From CAYWMP01 sp964459445 (GTDB taxonomy: Bacteria > Desulfobacterota > DSM-4660 > Desulfatiglandales > HGW-15): a stretch of DNA of 9,768 nucleotides. The stretch's first letter is position 1, and each line of letters opens with the position of its first letter. A program made the position numbers and the translations under genes. Of this stretch, positions 1-6,612 are shown piece after piece. Below the pieces are notes generated by a model that worked only from the letters and a program-made list of their open reading frames with translations, was not told where the DNA came from and did not search any database. The stretch lies in assembly GCA_964459445.1 (NCBI GenBank), contig CAYWMP010000206.1, positions 1 through 9,768 on the forward strand. The letters are read 5' to 3'.

Positions 1-116
1 TTTCATGTCAAGTTTATATATGTTGTAGTATGATTTTCTAACAGATACTAGATTCTGGTTCCTGGTCGAAGATTCCGCCTTTAGCGGAGATGTAATAAGG
101 AGGGTTTTTTTAATTT

Positions 117-151
117 ATCCAGTATCGAGCATCTAGCATCCATCATCGCTT
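117..151 (+). repeat. Degenerate 7-bp tandem repeat, consensus ATCNAGY
   Basis: Five consecutive 7-base units are readable: ATCCAGT, ATCGAGC, ATCTAGC, ATCCATC, ATCGCTT, the last two drifting. Two similar units occur in inverted orientation at about 44-57 (ATCTAGT followed by ATC on the - strand). The two blocks therefore flank the hairpin at 74-88. Heptad minisatellites of this kind are, from memory, common between genes in deltaproteobacterial genomes. No function is assigned. Confidence 0.5.
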
Positions 152-191
152 CGCCTGAGAAACTGAGTTTTATACTTCTCCACTCGCCCGT

Positions 192-213
192 CCTCCGCAG
201 CTTGCTACGGAGG
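192..213. repeat. Inverted repeat / hairpin
   Basis: CCTCCG (192-197) is followed by a 10-base spacer and its exact complement CGGAGG (208-213). The spacer contains AGC-TT-GCT, so the symmetry continues inward. No T-run follows on either strand within a few bases, so it is not an obvious terminator. It may be a dispersed intergenic palindrome or a transcript-end structure for a gene to the left of the window. Confidence 0.45.
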
Positions 214-275
214 GTGGGTCGGTTTGAGGCTGAGCTTAGTAAGATAATAGGCCTCGCATTATTCTTGTTTATGCC

Positions 276-304
276 TTGACGTTCACTCAATTTGTTTATA
301 TTTT
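276..304 (+). promoter_or_regulatory. Candidate sigma-70-type promoter for the hflK operon
   Basis: TTGACG (276-281, 5 of 6 to TTGACA) stands 17 bases before TATTTT (299-304). An overlapping TATATT at 297-302 gives a 15-base spacer. Either would start RNA near 309-312, about 30 bases before the hflK ATG. The surrounding sequence is AT-rich, which raises the chance of a chance match. Confidence 0.45.
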
Positions 305-340
305 AGCAAAGTTAGATTAATTAATAAATAGGGGAATCAT

Positions 341-1381
341 ATGGCTTGGGATTGGGAAAAATTGCAGCAGCAAAAGAGGGGCGGGGGTGGCGGAACGCCC
401 CCTCAGATGGACGACGTCATAAACAAATTCAAAGGCTTCAAGGGAAAAATCCCCGGGTTTTGGATAATTGTTATTGCCGTTCTCATCTTCTATTTAGGAT
501 CTTCCATCTTCTATACCGTCGCGGTTGATGAAGTGGGCATTGTTCAAAGGTTTGGCAAGTACCATAGGACCACGCCTTCAGGGCTCAACTTCAAACTACC
601 GAGAGGTATTGAAAAGGTGACCAAGGTAAAGGTGCGGTTCGTTTATAAAGAAGAATTCGGCTTCCGAACCATCCAGGCGGGCGTCAAGACGCGTTATGCA
701 TCGGGTTCTGCCTATCTTAGCGAAGCACTGATGCTAACCGGAGACCTCAATGTGGCGGTCGTGCCATGGATCGTTCAATACCGCATCAAAGATCCCTACA
801 AATACCTTTTCAAAGTACGCAATATCAGAGTGACTTTGAGGGATCTGTCCGAATCCACGATGCGGCTCGTGGTCGGTGATCGCAGTATTGATGAAGTGAT
901 CAATAAGCGCGAGGAAATTGCCCTTCAGGCAAGGGGCCTGTTGCAAAAGGAATTGGACGAGGCTGAGACCGGACTCAATGTAACAACCATTGAAATGAAA
1001 AGGACTACGGTGCCTGAGCCGGTGGCCCCATCCTGGAACGAAGTAAACCAGGCCACTCAGGAAAAGGAAAAGATGATCTATCAGGCCAGAGAAGAATACA
1101 ACAAGATCATTCCCCAGGCCCGAGGAACCGCCGAAAAAACGATCAAGCAGGCAGAGGGATATTCTCTTGACCGAGTGAACCGTGCCAAGGGCGATGCGAC
1201 ACGTTTCCTGGCCCTCTACGAGGAATATGACAAAGCAAAAGACGTCACCCGGCGAAGACTCTATCTTGAAACCATGCGCGAAATATTCCCGAAGCTTGGA
1301 GATAAATTTATTGTCGATGCACGACAAAAGAATTTGCTGCCCCTGCTTAATCTGGGCAATACAAAAGGAGGTCAGAGGTGA
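341..1381 (+). CDS. hflK: HflK, SPFH-domain regulator of FtsH protease
   Basis: HflK joins HflC in a large inner-membrane SPFH complex that surrounds and modulates the FtsH protease. The 346-aa product has a short, glycine-rich cytoplasmic N-terminus (five consecutive Gly at about 14-18), one membrane segment at about 39-58, then the SPFH/band-7 domain beginning with VDEVGIVQRFGKY. A long charged helical region (about 190-300) follows, and the segment RRRLYLETMREIF matches the conserved HflK tail. It is shorter than the E. coli protein (about 420 aa), mostly through the N-terminal region. The ATG at 341 has GGGGA at 331-335. The stop overlaps the hflC start in GTGA, indicating translational coupling. 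Confidence 0.95.
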   Translation: MAWDWEKLQQQKRGGGGGTPPQMDDVINKFKGFKGKIPGFWIIVIAVLIFYLGSSIFYTVAVDEVGIVQRFGKYHRTTPSGLNFKLPRGIEKVTKVKVRFVYKEEFGFRTIQAGVKTRYASGSAYLSEALMLTGDLNVAVVPWIVQYRIKDPYKYLFKVRNIRVTLRDLSESTMRLVVGDRSIDEVINKREEIALQARGLLQKELDEAETGLNVTTIEMKRTTVPEPVAPSWNEVNQATQEKEKMIYQAREEYNKIIPQARGTAEKTIKQAEGYSLDRVNRAKGDATRFLALYEEYDKAKDVTRRRLYLETMREIFPKLGDKFIVDARQKNLLPLLNLGNTKGGQR

Positions 1382-2340
1382 ATCTAAAAACGATCATAAT
1401 ACCGATCGCGATACTCGCCATAGTGGTTTTTAGTTCTCTGTATGTTGTCGATGAGACGGAACAGGTCGTGATTACCCAGTTCGGAAAGGCCATTGGAGAA
1501 CCAAAGACGGAACCGGGGCTCTATTTCAAACTTCCCATAGTCCAGCAGGCCAACTATTTTCACAAAAATCTCCTTGAATGGGACGGCGATCCCGGCCAAA
1601 TCCCCACACTGGACAAGACTTTTATCTATGTGGATACATTTGCGCGGTGGAAGATCGTTGATCCTTTGGCGTTCTTTCAAACCGTTAACAATGTGGTGGG
1701 CGCTCTTGGGCGCCTGGACGACATCATAGACTCTGCCGTTCGAAATTACATCACCTCCTATCCACTCATAGAGACCGTTAGAAGGACCAATCGAAAATTA
1801 GAATTTGAACTCGTGGGTGACCAGATTCAAGACAGGAGCCTTCTGGGAGAGGTCACTGTCGGCAGGGCCGCCATTGCGAAGGGCATTCTGGATCAAGCGC
1901 AGCCCAAATTGGAAAAATTCGGAATACAGCTCGTGGATGTGAAGATCAAACGGCTGAACTATGTGGAGCAGGTAAGGAAGTCGGTGTACGGCAGGATGAT
2001 TGCGGAAAGAAATCAGATTGCTGAAAAATTCCGCTCAGAGGGGCAGGGAGAAGCCCGCAAAATCGAGGGAGACAAGGAGAGATTGTTGAAACAGATCACA
2101 TCCGAGGCCTATCGGAAGGCCCAGGAGATCAAAGGCAAGGCGGATGCGGAGGCGACTCTAATCTACGCCCGGGCCTTTGGTAAAGATCCGGAGTTCTATT
2201 CCTTCCTCCAGACCTTGGACATCTACAAAGAGAGCATGAATAAGGAAAGTACCATCGTGTTGTCAACGGATTCCGAATTTCTGAAATTCCTCGAGGGGTA
2301 TGACGGCCAAAGGTCGGAGAAGTCGAATCTGGCAGACTAG
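1378..2340 (+). CDS. hflC: HflC, SPFH-domain partner of HflK
   Basis: HflC is the second subunit of the HflKC complex that controls FtsH at the inner membrane. The 320-aa product begins with a hydrophobic segment (residues 4-24) acting as membrane anchor, followed by the SPFH domain (VVDETEQVVITQFGKAIGEP). It carries the family sequence LEWDGDPGQIPTLDK, a charged helical region (about 205-265) and the C-terminal FGKDPEFYSFLQTLDIYKES, which matches the KDPDFYAF-type tail of HflC proteins. The start is GTG at 1378, fixed by a strong AGGAGG at 1366-1371 with a 6-base gap and by the 4-base overlap with hflK. Confidence 0.95.
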   Translation: MNLKTIIIPIAILAIVVFSSLYVVDETEQVVITQFGKAIGEPKTEPGLYFKLPIVQQANYFHKNLLEWDGDPGQIPTLDKTFIYVDTFARWKIVDPLAFFQTVNNVVGALGRLDDIIDSAVRNYITSYPLIETVRRTNRKLEFELVGDQIQDRSLLGEVTVGRAAIAKGILDQAQPKLEKFGIQLVDVKIKRLNYVEQVRKSVYGRMIAERNQIAEKFRSEGQGEARKIEGDKERLLKQITSEAYRKAQEIKGKADAEATLIYARAFGKDPEFYSFLQTLDIYKESMNKESTIVLSTDSEFLKFLEGYDGQRSEKSNLAD

Positions 2341-2358
2341 AAAAATGAGGAGCTGAAT

Positions 2359-2841
2359 ATGGTCAGGACAGAGATACAGTTGTTTTTAGAGAACGTTCCA
2401 GGTGAGCTGGGGAGACTGGCAACCTTGTTGTCCAAACAGGGCATCAACATCGATGCACTGACCATCCAGGACGCCTCGGCCTATGTACAACAGCTTTTCA
2501 AGGCCAGGGGAAAAACTCTGAAGAGGGTCGCACCGGCCGCCTCCTACGGGTCTATGAGCAAGGACTCCGCTGACTATGCCCTCATCCGCCTTTTAGTCAA
2601 CGATACGGACAAAGCCATCGACAAATTATCCAAAGAAGGATTTGTTTTTGACATAGTGCCTGTGATTGCCCTTGAGATTGACAACAAGCCCGGAACCCTG
2701 GCAGGTATGTCGAAAAAATTCGGGGAAGAAGGGATTAACATCAACTATGTGTACGGATCAGCCTTGCCGGATGGGAAAAAATCGCTTTTTGTGTTTTCAC
2801 CCGAAGACATAGATGCTGCGGCAAAGATTTTTAAGGATTAA
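2359..2841 (+). CDS. Tandem ACT-domain protein (putative amino-acid sensor)
   Basis: ACT domains bind small ligands, usually amino acids, and often regulate enzymes. This 160-aa protein has only ACT sequence. The first copy (about 4-100) begins TEIQLFLENVPGELGRLATLLSKQGIN and is interrupted after about residue 40 by roughly 30 extra residues rich in Lys, Arg, Ala and Ser before resuming at DYALIRLLVND. The second (about 103-160) has VIALEIDNKPGTLAGMSKKF and GININYVYGS. No catalytic domain is attached. It lies 18 bases after hflC with a GAGGAG site (2347-2352) 6 bases before ATG, so it is probably the last gene of the hflKC operon. The ligand is unknown; sensing of Ile, Phe or another amino acid is possible but unproved. 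A related role beside FtsH control is inference only. Confidence 0.85.
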   Translation: MVRTEIQLFLENVPGELGRLATLLSKQGINIDALTIQDASAYVQQLFKARGKTLKRVAPAASYGSMSKDSADYALIRLLVNDTDKAIDKLSKEGFVFDIVPVIALEIDNKPGTLAGMSKKFGEEGININYVYGSALPDGKKSLFVFSPEDIDAAAKIFKD

Positions 2842-2892
2842 CCCATCGAATTCGGATATCCCGTCTACCAGAAGCATTTCAAGGAAATCTGA

Positions 2893-2926
2893 AAAAAAAC
2901 ATGCATGGACCATGTTTGGTTTTTTA
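2893..2926. terminator. Bidirectional terminator between the ACT gene and recJ
   Basis: AAACATG (2897-2903) pairs with CATGTTT (2911-2917) around a 7-base loop. On the + strand GG and six Ts follow (2920-2925). On the - strand the stem runs straight into a T-run (complement of the A-run 2892-2899). The stem is AT-rich, but the placement between convergent genes fits a shared terminator. Confidence 0.55.
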
Positions 2927-2971
2927 TTCTATGGGCATTGAGAACAGGTTCAAGCGAATAGAGTAACGTCC

Positions 2972-4726
2972 CTAGCCGTCGATGTTTTGAGCGTCTTTCA
3001 ACTTCATAAGCCTTGTTTTCCCGCCGGCCTTCTCCAGGTCAACAACCCTGAGCTGAACCGTTTCATATCCCTGCCAGCGATTGATCCCAGGAGCGCAAAC
3101 CACGTTGATATTTTCTCTGAGAGGAAAGGCCGATGCGAGTCCAAAGCCGATCGCATCGATGGCAACCTTTCCCTGCCTGACCTTCATTTTTAGATGTCTT
3201 TCTCCCACCACTCTAGAGTGGGTGACCTCCAAATCACGGACAAAGAACAAGGGCTCGGGATTTGCCGAACCAAAGGGGGCGAAGGATTCCAATCTTAGCA
3301 GGGCCTCCATGGTGAGGTCATCGAGCCTTACTTCGCCATCAAGTTCGATTGAAGGTATGAGTTGCTCCTCGGACAACTTCTCCTGGGCGAGCGCTTCAAA
3401 TGCCTCTGCGAACGCATCAATGTTCGACTCCTGAAGTGTAAGGCCCGCAGCATGGTAATGGCCGCCGAATCTCTCCAGATAGCCTCCCAACTTGGACAGG
3501 GCGCGGTAGATGTCAAAACCATTAATACTCCGGCCTGAACCCACGGCTAGGCCACTTTGGATACCCAGGATCAAAGCCGGTCTGTGATACCTATCCACCA
3601 GTTTTGAAGCGACAATGCCGAGGACGCCTTTGTGCCATTCATTTCCGTAAAAAACGAGCGTTCGCCGGTTATAAGGATCAGCCATTGATTCGAGCTTCTC
3701 TTCAATTTCCTCGAGTATTTCCCTTTCGATGGCCTGTCGTTGTATGTTGAGGTGATTCAGTTTGTTGGCCAATTCCCGTGCGATGGCCGGCGATTCAGTC
3801 GTGAGTATTGCAAGGCCCGTTTTTTCATCGCCGAGCCTTCCGGAGGCATTGAGCCTGGGAGCAAACCTAAAGGCAAGATCTCCGGATGTGACGACCCTGG
3901 CTTTTAAATCGGAAACCTCTTGAATGGCCCGGATGCCCGGCCATATGGAGTTCTCGATTCTTTCCAAACCCGTTCTCACAAGGATCCGGTTTTGATCGAG
4001 AAGAGGCGCCATATCCGCCACCGAACCCAAGGCAACCAGATCAAGATAGTCTTTGAGGTCGGGTTTCGGCCTTTGAATGAACCAATCCAATTCCCTCAAG
4101 CGAGTCCGCAGGGCAATAGACAAATAAAAGGCCAATCCCACACCGGCCAGATTCTTAAAAGGAAAGGCTGAGCCCGGTCGGTGGGGGTTTATAACTGGGC
4201 ACAGGGGTTGAAAATCGTCGGGAATCTGATGATGATCCGTTACCACCACCTTCATACCCAATCCATGGGCCAGGGCTATCTCCTTTTTGGCCGAAGTGCC
4301 GCAATCCACAGTAATGATCAGCTTGATACCCTTTTCAGACAGTCCTTTGATGGCTGTCTCGTTGAGACCGTATCCCTCACTCAGCCGGTTCGGGATGTAG
4401 CAGGAGATGGCAATGCCGATGTTTAAAAAGAAGTTATGGAGCAGGGCGGCGGCAGTGAGCCCGTCCGCATCGAAATCGCCATACACGGCGATCTTCTCCC
4501 GGGCATTAATAGCGGCCAGAATGAGCTCAATGCCCTCGGCCATATCCACCAGGAGCATGGGATCTATGAGGTCCGCGAGTCTGGGGGTGAGAAAAGAAGA
4601 GGCAGATTGGCTCTCCGATAGGCCCCGGTTTATCAGGAGTTGAGCTTCAAGGACAGAGACCCCGGTTTCACGGGCAAGCTGGGGGGCAAGGGGGGAGGGC
4701 GGTTTTAGTTTCCATACCTTTTCCAT
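2972..4726 (-). CDS. recJ: RecJ, single-strand-DNA-specific 5'-3' exonuclease
   Basis: RecJ degrades single-stranded DNA 5' to 3' in recombination and repair. The 584-aa product has the usual length and order: N-terminal KPP...AQLLINRG, DHH phosphoesterase motifs VYGDFDADG (81-89, Asp84/86/88), VDCGTS (140-145), DHH (164-166) and GSVADMAPL (234-242), the NASGRLGD segment (293-300), the DHHA1 signature GGHYHAAG (421-428) and a C-terminal OB-like domain. All expected metal-binding motifs are present. The ATG at 4726 matches the usual family N-terminus, yet the bases before it are pyrimidine-rich (CACCCTCCT) with no Shine-Dalgarno match. A long non-coding stretch precedes it and no convincing promoter was found. 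Confidence 0.96.
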   Translation of the reverse strand: MEKVWKLKPPSPLAPQLARETGVSVLEAQLLINRGLSESQSASSFLTPRLADLIDPMLLVDMAEGIELILAAINAREKIAVYGDFDADGLTAAALLHNFFLNIGIAISCYIPNRLSEGYGLNETAIKGLSEKGIKLIITVDCGTSAKKEIALAHGLGMKVVVTDHHQIPDDFQPLCPVINPHRPGSAFPFKNLAGVGLAFYLSIALRTRLRELDWFIQRPKPDLKDYLDLVALGSVADMAPLLDQNRILVRTGLERIENSIWPGIRAIQEVSDLKARVVTSGDLAFRFAPRLNASGRLGDEKTGLAILTTESPAIARELANKLNHLNIQRQAIEREILEEIEEKLESMADPYNRRTLVFYGNEWHKGVLGIVASKLVDRYHRPALILGIQSGLAVGSGRSINGFDIYRALSKLGGYLERFGGHYHAAGLTLQESNIDAFAEAFEALAQEKLSEEQLIPSIELDGEVRLDDLTMEALLRLESFAPFGSANPEPLFFVRDLEVTHSRVVGERHLKMKVRQGKVAIDAIGFGLASAFPLRENINVVCAPGINRWQGYETVQLRVVDLEKAGGKTRLMKLKDAQNIDG

Positions 4727-4830
4727 AGGAGGGTGAGGGACGTCAAAATTTCTTTATTAGCGGCATCATCACAAAACTCTGTCCTAAGGGCTGCCTCGAA
4801 GATCCCTGTCTTTTGGCGGGAGAATGAACA

Positions 4831-4858
4831 GGCGTTAAATCAACGCCCCATAGGGGCG
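4831..4858. promoter_or_regulatory. Overlapping, mutually exclusive hairpins upstream of recJ
   Basis: Two stems share bases. GGCGTT (4831-4836) pairs with AACGCC (4842-4847). CGCCCC (4844-4849) pairs with GGGGCG (4853-4858) around a 3-base loop. Because 4844-4847 belongs to both, only one can form at a time. They sit 105-132 bases before the recJ start on the - strand, so they could be a switch in the recJ leader. No long T-run follows either stem, so attenuation is not clearly shown. Confidence 0.35.
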
Positions 4859-4872
4859 CCTATGTTGAAAAC

Positions 4873-4909
4873 AACCCTTAGCAATTGCGGAGGCAGGGTT
4901 CTCTTTTTT
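4873..4909 (+). terminator. Terminator-like hairpin on the + strand
   Basis: AACCCT (4873-4878) pairs with AGGGTT (4895-4900) over a 16-base loop, and a run of six Ts (4904-4909) follows after CTC. No + strand gene lies immediately to the left (recJ is on the other strand), so it would end either an unannotated short + transcript or antisense RNA. The T-run also belongs to the left arm of the palindromic element beginning at 4904. Confidence 0.3.
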
Positions 4910-5078
4910 AAGCCCTATCTCAAAAAAATTCCACCGAACTTTGCCGTTCCCGTAGATGGGAGGGTTCACGCCACTGAACCCCTAGCTGAATTTATCTTTC
5001 CGATGAAATACCATATTCTGTTGAACCCTTCCCTCTGCGGGAACCGCTACTGGAGTCTATAGATAGGGCCTTAAAAAA
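4904..5078 (+). ncRNA. Candidate rod-like structured RNA or palindromic element
   Basis: About 175 bases between recJ and kdsB fold almost end to end. Outer stem: TTTTTTAA-GCCCTATCT (4904-4920) pairs with AGATAGGGC (5061-5069) and TTAAAAAA (5071-5078), with one bulged C. After an asymmetric internal loop (about 25 and 16 bases), a 23-base arm (4946-4968) pairs with 5022-5044 in 22 positions, two of them G-U on the + strand. On the - strand those two become A-C mismatches, which favours a + strand RNA. GGGTTCA (4962-4968) can instead pair locally with TGAACCC (4975-4981). The rod with a large central bubble resembles 6S RNA in outline, but I cannot confirm that family. TTAA flanking both ends would also fit a small non-autonomous mobile element. 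No clear promoter was found. Confidence 0.35.
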
Positions 5079-5107
5079 AAGAATTCTGCCGAAGAAAAGA
5101 TTCTTTT
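5073..5107 (-). terminator. Probable rho-independent terminator of the kdsB operon
   Basis: Read on the - strand, AAAAGAAT (5107-5100) pairs with ATTCTTTT (5084-5077) around a 15-base loop containing CTTCGG, and the run of eight Ts (5080-5073) overlaps and continues past the stem. It lies about 63 bases after the kdsB stop. The stem is AT-rich, so termination may be partial. The same hairpin read on + ends in TTTT and might weakly terminate + transcripts. Confidence 0.5.
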
Positions 5108-5170
5108 AGGGCTTACCTGGAGTTTGTGACTCCCCGCCGTGATATAGAATCTTCGATGGTTCACGGTTCT

Positions 5171-5911
5171 CTAAGTTTTCGCTGCCAGCAGGGCTTCCAC
5201 CTTCTTGATATCGCCCGGCGCATCTACTTCAACGGAATCATAGGGCGTTTCCGCCACCTTAATTTTAAAACCGTTCTCAAGGGCCCTGAGCTGCTCAAGC
5301 TTTTCTGCGGCTTCGAGGCGTCCCACAGGCAGGCTGGCAAACTTGCTCAAGAATTCGGGTTGATAGGCATAAAAGCCAAGGTGTTTATAATAAATCCGGG
5401 ATGAAGTCGAATCACGGAAGAAGGGGACAGGCGAGCGAGAGAAGTAAATAGCAAATCCCTCTTTGTCGGTGACGACTTTAACATTATTGGGATTCCCCAC
5501 CTCTTTTTCTTTATTCAATATGCATTGAAGGGTACCCATTGGAATGTCCCTGTCCACCTTGAGCGGGTTTACGAGATGGGTAATCACGGCAGGTTCAAAA
5601 ATGGGCTGGTCTCCCTGAATATTGACGATCAGATCGTTTTTGTCCACGCCGATGATATCAACGGCTTCCGCAATCCGATCCGTACCGGACGGGTGCTTCT
5701 CCTTCGTCATTATCGCCTTGCCGCCGAATGCCTCCACGCTTTGAAGGATCCTCTCGTCATCGGTTGCAACGAAGACTTCCGACACATCTTCACAGGCTTT
5801 GGCGCACTCATGGACGCGCTGGATCATGGGCTTGCCGGCAATCGGGGTTAAGGGTTTGCCCGGAAAGCGTGATGAACCGTATCTTGCTGGTATGAAAGCA
5901 ATTATTCTCAT
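5171..5911 (-). CDS. kdsB: KdsB, CMP-KDO synthetase (3-deoxy-manno-octulosonate cytidylyltransferase)
   Basis: KdsB couples CTP and KDO to make CMP-KDO, the activated sugar for the inner core of lipopolysaccharide, in the cytoplasm. The 246-aa protein shows the nucleotide-binding start IPARYGSSRFPGKPL (7-21), ATDD (49-52), SGTDRIAEA (75-83), NIQGDQP (97-103, with metal-binding Asp101), the LEQLRALENG segment (205-214) and a C-terminal VDAPGD with Asp230 as the likely second metal ligand. Length matches the family. It starts 25 bases after the queD stop, and no Shine-Dalgarno site lies at proper distance (the bases before ATG are CAGCCACCCCT). It probably depends on translation coming through from queD. 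It is the last gene of the - strand operon. Confidence 0.96.
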   Translation of the reverse strand: MRIIAFIPARYGSSRFPGKPLTPIAGKPMIQRVHECAKACEDVSEVFVATDDERILQSVEAFGGKAIMTKEKHPSGTDRIAEAVDIIGVDKNDLIVNIQGDQPIFEPAVITHLVNPLKVDRDIPMGTLQCILNKEKEVGNPNNVKVVTDKEGFAIYFSRSPVPFFRDSTSSRIYYKHLGFYAYQPEFLSKFASLPVGRLEAAEKLEQLRALENGFKIKVAETPYDSVEVDAPGDIKKVEALLAAKT

Positions 5912-5936
5912 AGGGGTGGCTGATGGGACAAAGACC

Positions 5937-6308
5937 TCAAGGTCCCATATAGGTGGCGCAGGCGGAATCCGATTCCCAGGCTGAGACCTTGCTTATCCTG
6001 ACCGTGTCGCTGTTCAGGTGTTTGCCGAGGTAATCGTAGATATAACGGGCCATGTTTTCAGAGGAAGGGTTTATATCCTTGAAATACTCCACTTCATTTA
6101 GAAACCGATGGTCCAGTTCATCGAGGATTTTTTTTGTGGCATCCTTGATCACCCTGAAATCAATGAGCAAACCGTCGTCACCCAATTGTTTGCCCGTTAC
6201 ATAGACTTCTATTTTCCAATTGTGACCATGCAATCTCTCACATTTGCCGCCGTACTCTCTGAGTTGATGGGCGGCAGCCAACTGTGAGACAATTTTCAAT
6301 TCATACAA
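5937..6308 (-). CDS. queD: QueD, 6-carboxy-tetrahydropterin synthase (6-pyruvoyl-tetrahydropterin synthase family)
   Basis: QueD converts dihydroneopterin triphosphate to 6-carboxy-5,6,7,8-tetrahydropterin in the route to preQ0 and queuosine; it is a cytosolic zinc enzyme. The 123-aa protein has the zinc-binding AAAHQL (His14) and CERLHGHN (Cys23, His27, His29), LDHRFLN (Asp66-His67), NPSSENMARYI (80-90) and WESDSACATY (111-120, Glu112). The CxxxHGH form of the motif is that of QueD rather than eukaryotic PTPS. The start is TTG at 6308, supported by AAGGAGA 7 bases upstream and by the family's usual N-terminus; the next in-frame ATG is far too late. No other queuosine genes are in view. Confidence 0.93.
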   Translation of the reverse strand: MYELKIVSQLAAAHQLREYGGKCERLHGHNWKIEVYVTGKQLGDDGLLIDFRVIKDATKKILDELDHRFLNEVEYFKDINPSSENMARYIYDYLGKHLNSDTVRISKVSAWESDSACATYMGP

Positions 6309-6315
6309 AGGACTG

Positions 6316-6322
6316 TCTCCTT
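6316..6322 (-). promoter_or_regulatory. Ribosome binding site fixing the TTG start of queD
   Basis: AAGGAGA on the - strand lies 7 bases before the TTG at 6308 and between the stop of the zinc-ribbon gene (6329) and queD. It is the main support for the non-ATG start. Confidence 0.75.
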
Positions 6323-6328
6323 CTTTCT

Positions 6329-6604
6329 CTAGGAATCAGAGGTGTTTTTTTCGGACAATCCCTTTCCGCATTCCGAGCATTTACCGTTTACGATAATGCC
6401 GGTGCAGGTTCCATCGGAGCAAAGGACCCTGTTTTCCATCTCAAAGGCATCTTCCGAAGCATCATCAGATTCACCAGGGATCTGAGACCCCTCTTCAATC
6501 CGCTCTCCGCAATCAAGGCAAAAGCGACTTTCCTCGGGAATCATTTTCCCGCAAAAGGGACAGGTCTTTCCCGGCAGTTCTTTTTGGCAATGGGGACATT
6601 CCAT
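6329..6604 (-). CDS. Small multi-zinc-ribbon protein of unknown function
   Basis: I do not recognise a named function. The 91-aa acidic protein carries five Cys clusters: CPHC (3-6), CPFC (15-18), CLDC (29-32), CSDGTC (62-67) and CSEC (75-78). The first three look like zinc-ribbon knuckles, and the last two form a C-terminal unit reading LCSDGTCTGII...GKCSECGK. An acidic linker (about 37-57) separates the parts. The C-terminal unit resembles a short module I recall in other deltaproteobacterial small proteins. It lies 8 bases after the FmdB-type gene, with only a weak AGG at proper distance from its ATG, and 20 bases before queD, so it is cotranscribed with both. A metal-handling, scaffold or nucleic-acid-binding role is possible, none shown. 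Confidence 0.8.
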   Translation of the reverse strand: MECPHCQKELPGKTCPFCGKMIPEESRFCLDCGERIEEGSQIPGESDDASEDAFEMENRVLCSDGTCTGIIVNGKCSECGKGLSEKNTSDS

Positions 6605-6612
6605 GATAGCGC

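Larger units (their letters stand above)
1..340. other. Gene-less upstream region of hflK
   Basis: No convincing coding region lies here. A 69-codon reading frame on the - strand (81-290) has no recognisable domain and runs through short repeats, so I leave it out. The stretch holds a small hairpin (TCCGC 74-78 with GCGGA 84-88), a T-run at 105-111, a 7-base tandem repeat (117-151), a second hairpin (192-213) and a promoter-like site just before hflK. The first hairpin and T-run are 16 bases apart, too far for a classical terminator. Confidence 0.6.

Noticed and set aside
81..290. 69-codon - strand frame upstream of hflK
   Set aside because: It translates the heptad repeat and hairpin and has no domain or ribosome site.
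734..1327. 197-codon open frame on the - strand inside hflK
   Set aside because: It lies wholly opposite a well-supported hflK, shows no domain, and its open length follows from the codon use of hflK.
4733..5062. 109-codon + strand frame across the recJ-kdsB spacer
   Set aside because: It has no recognisable domain, its GTG start is too close to the only purine-rich stretch, and it runs through the terminator-like hairpin and the palindromic element, which explain the sequence better.
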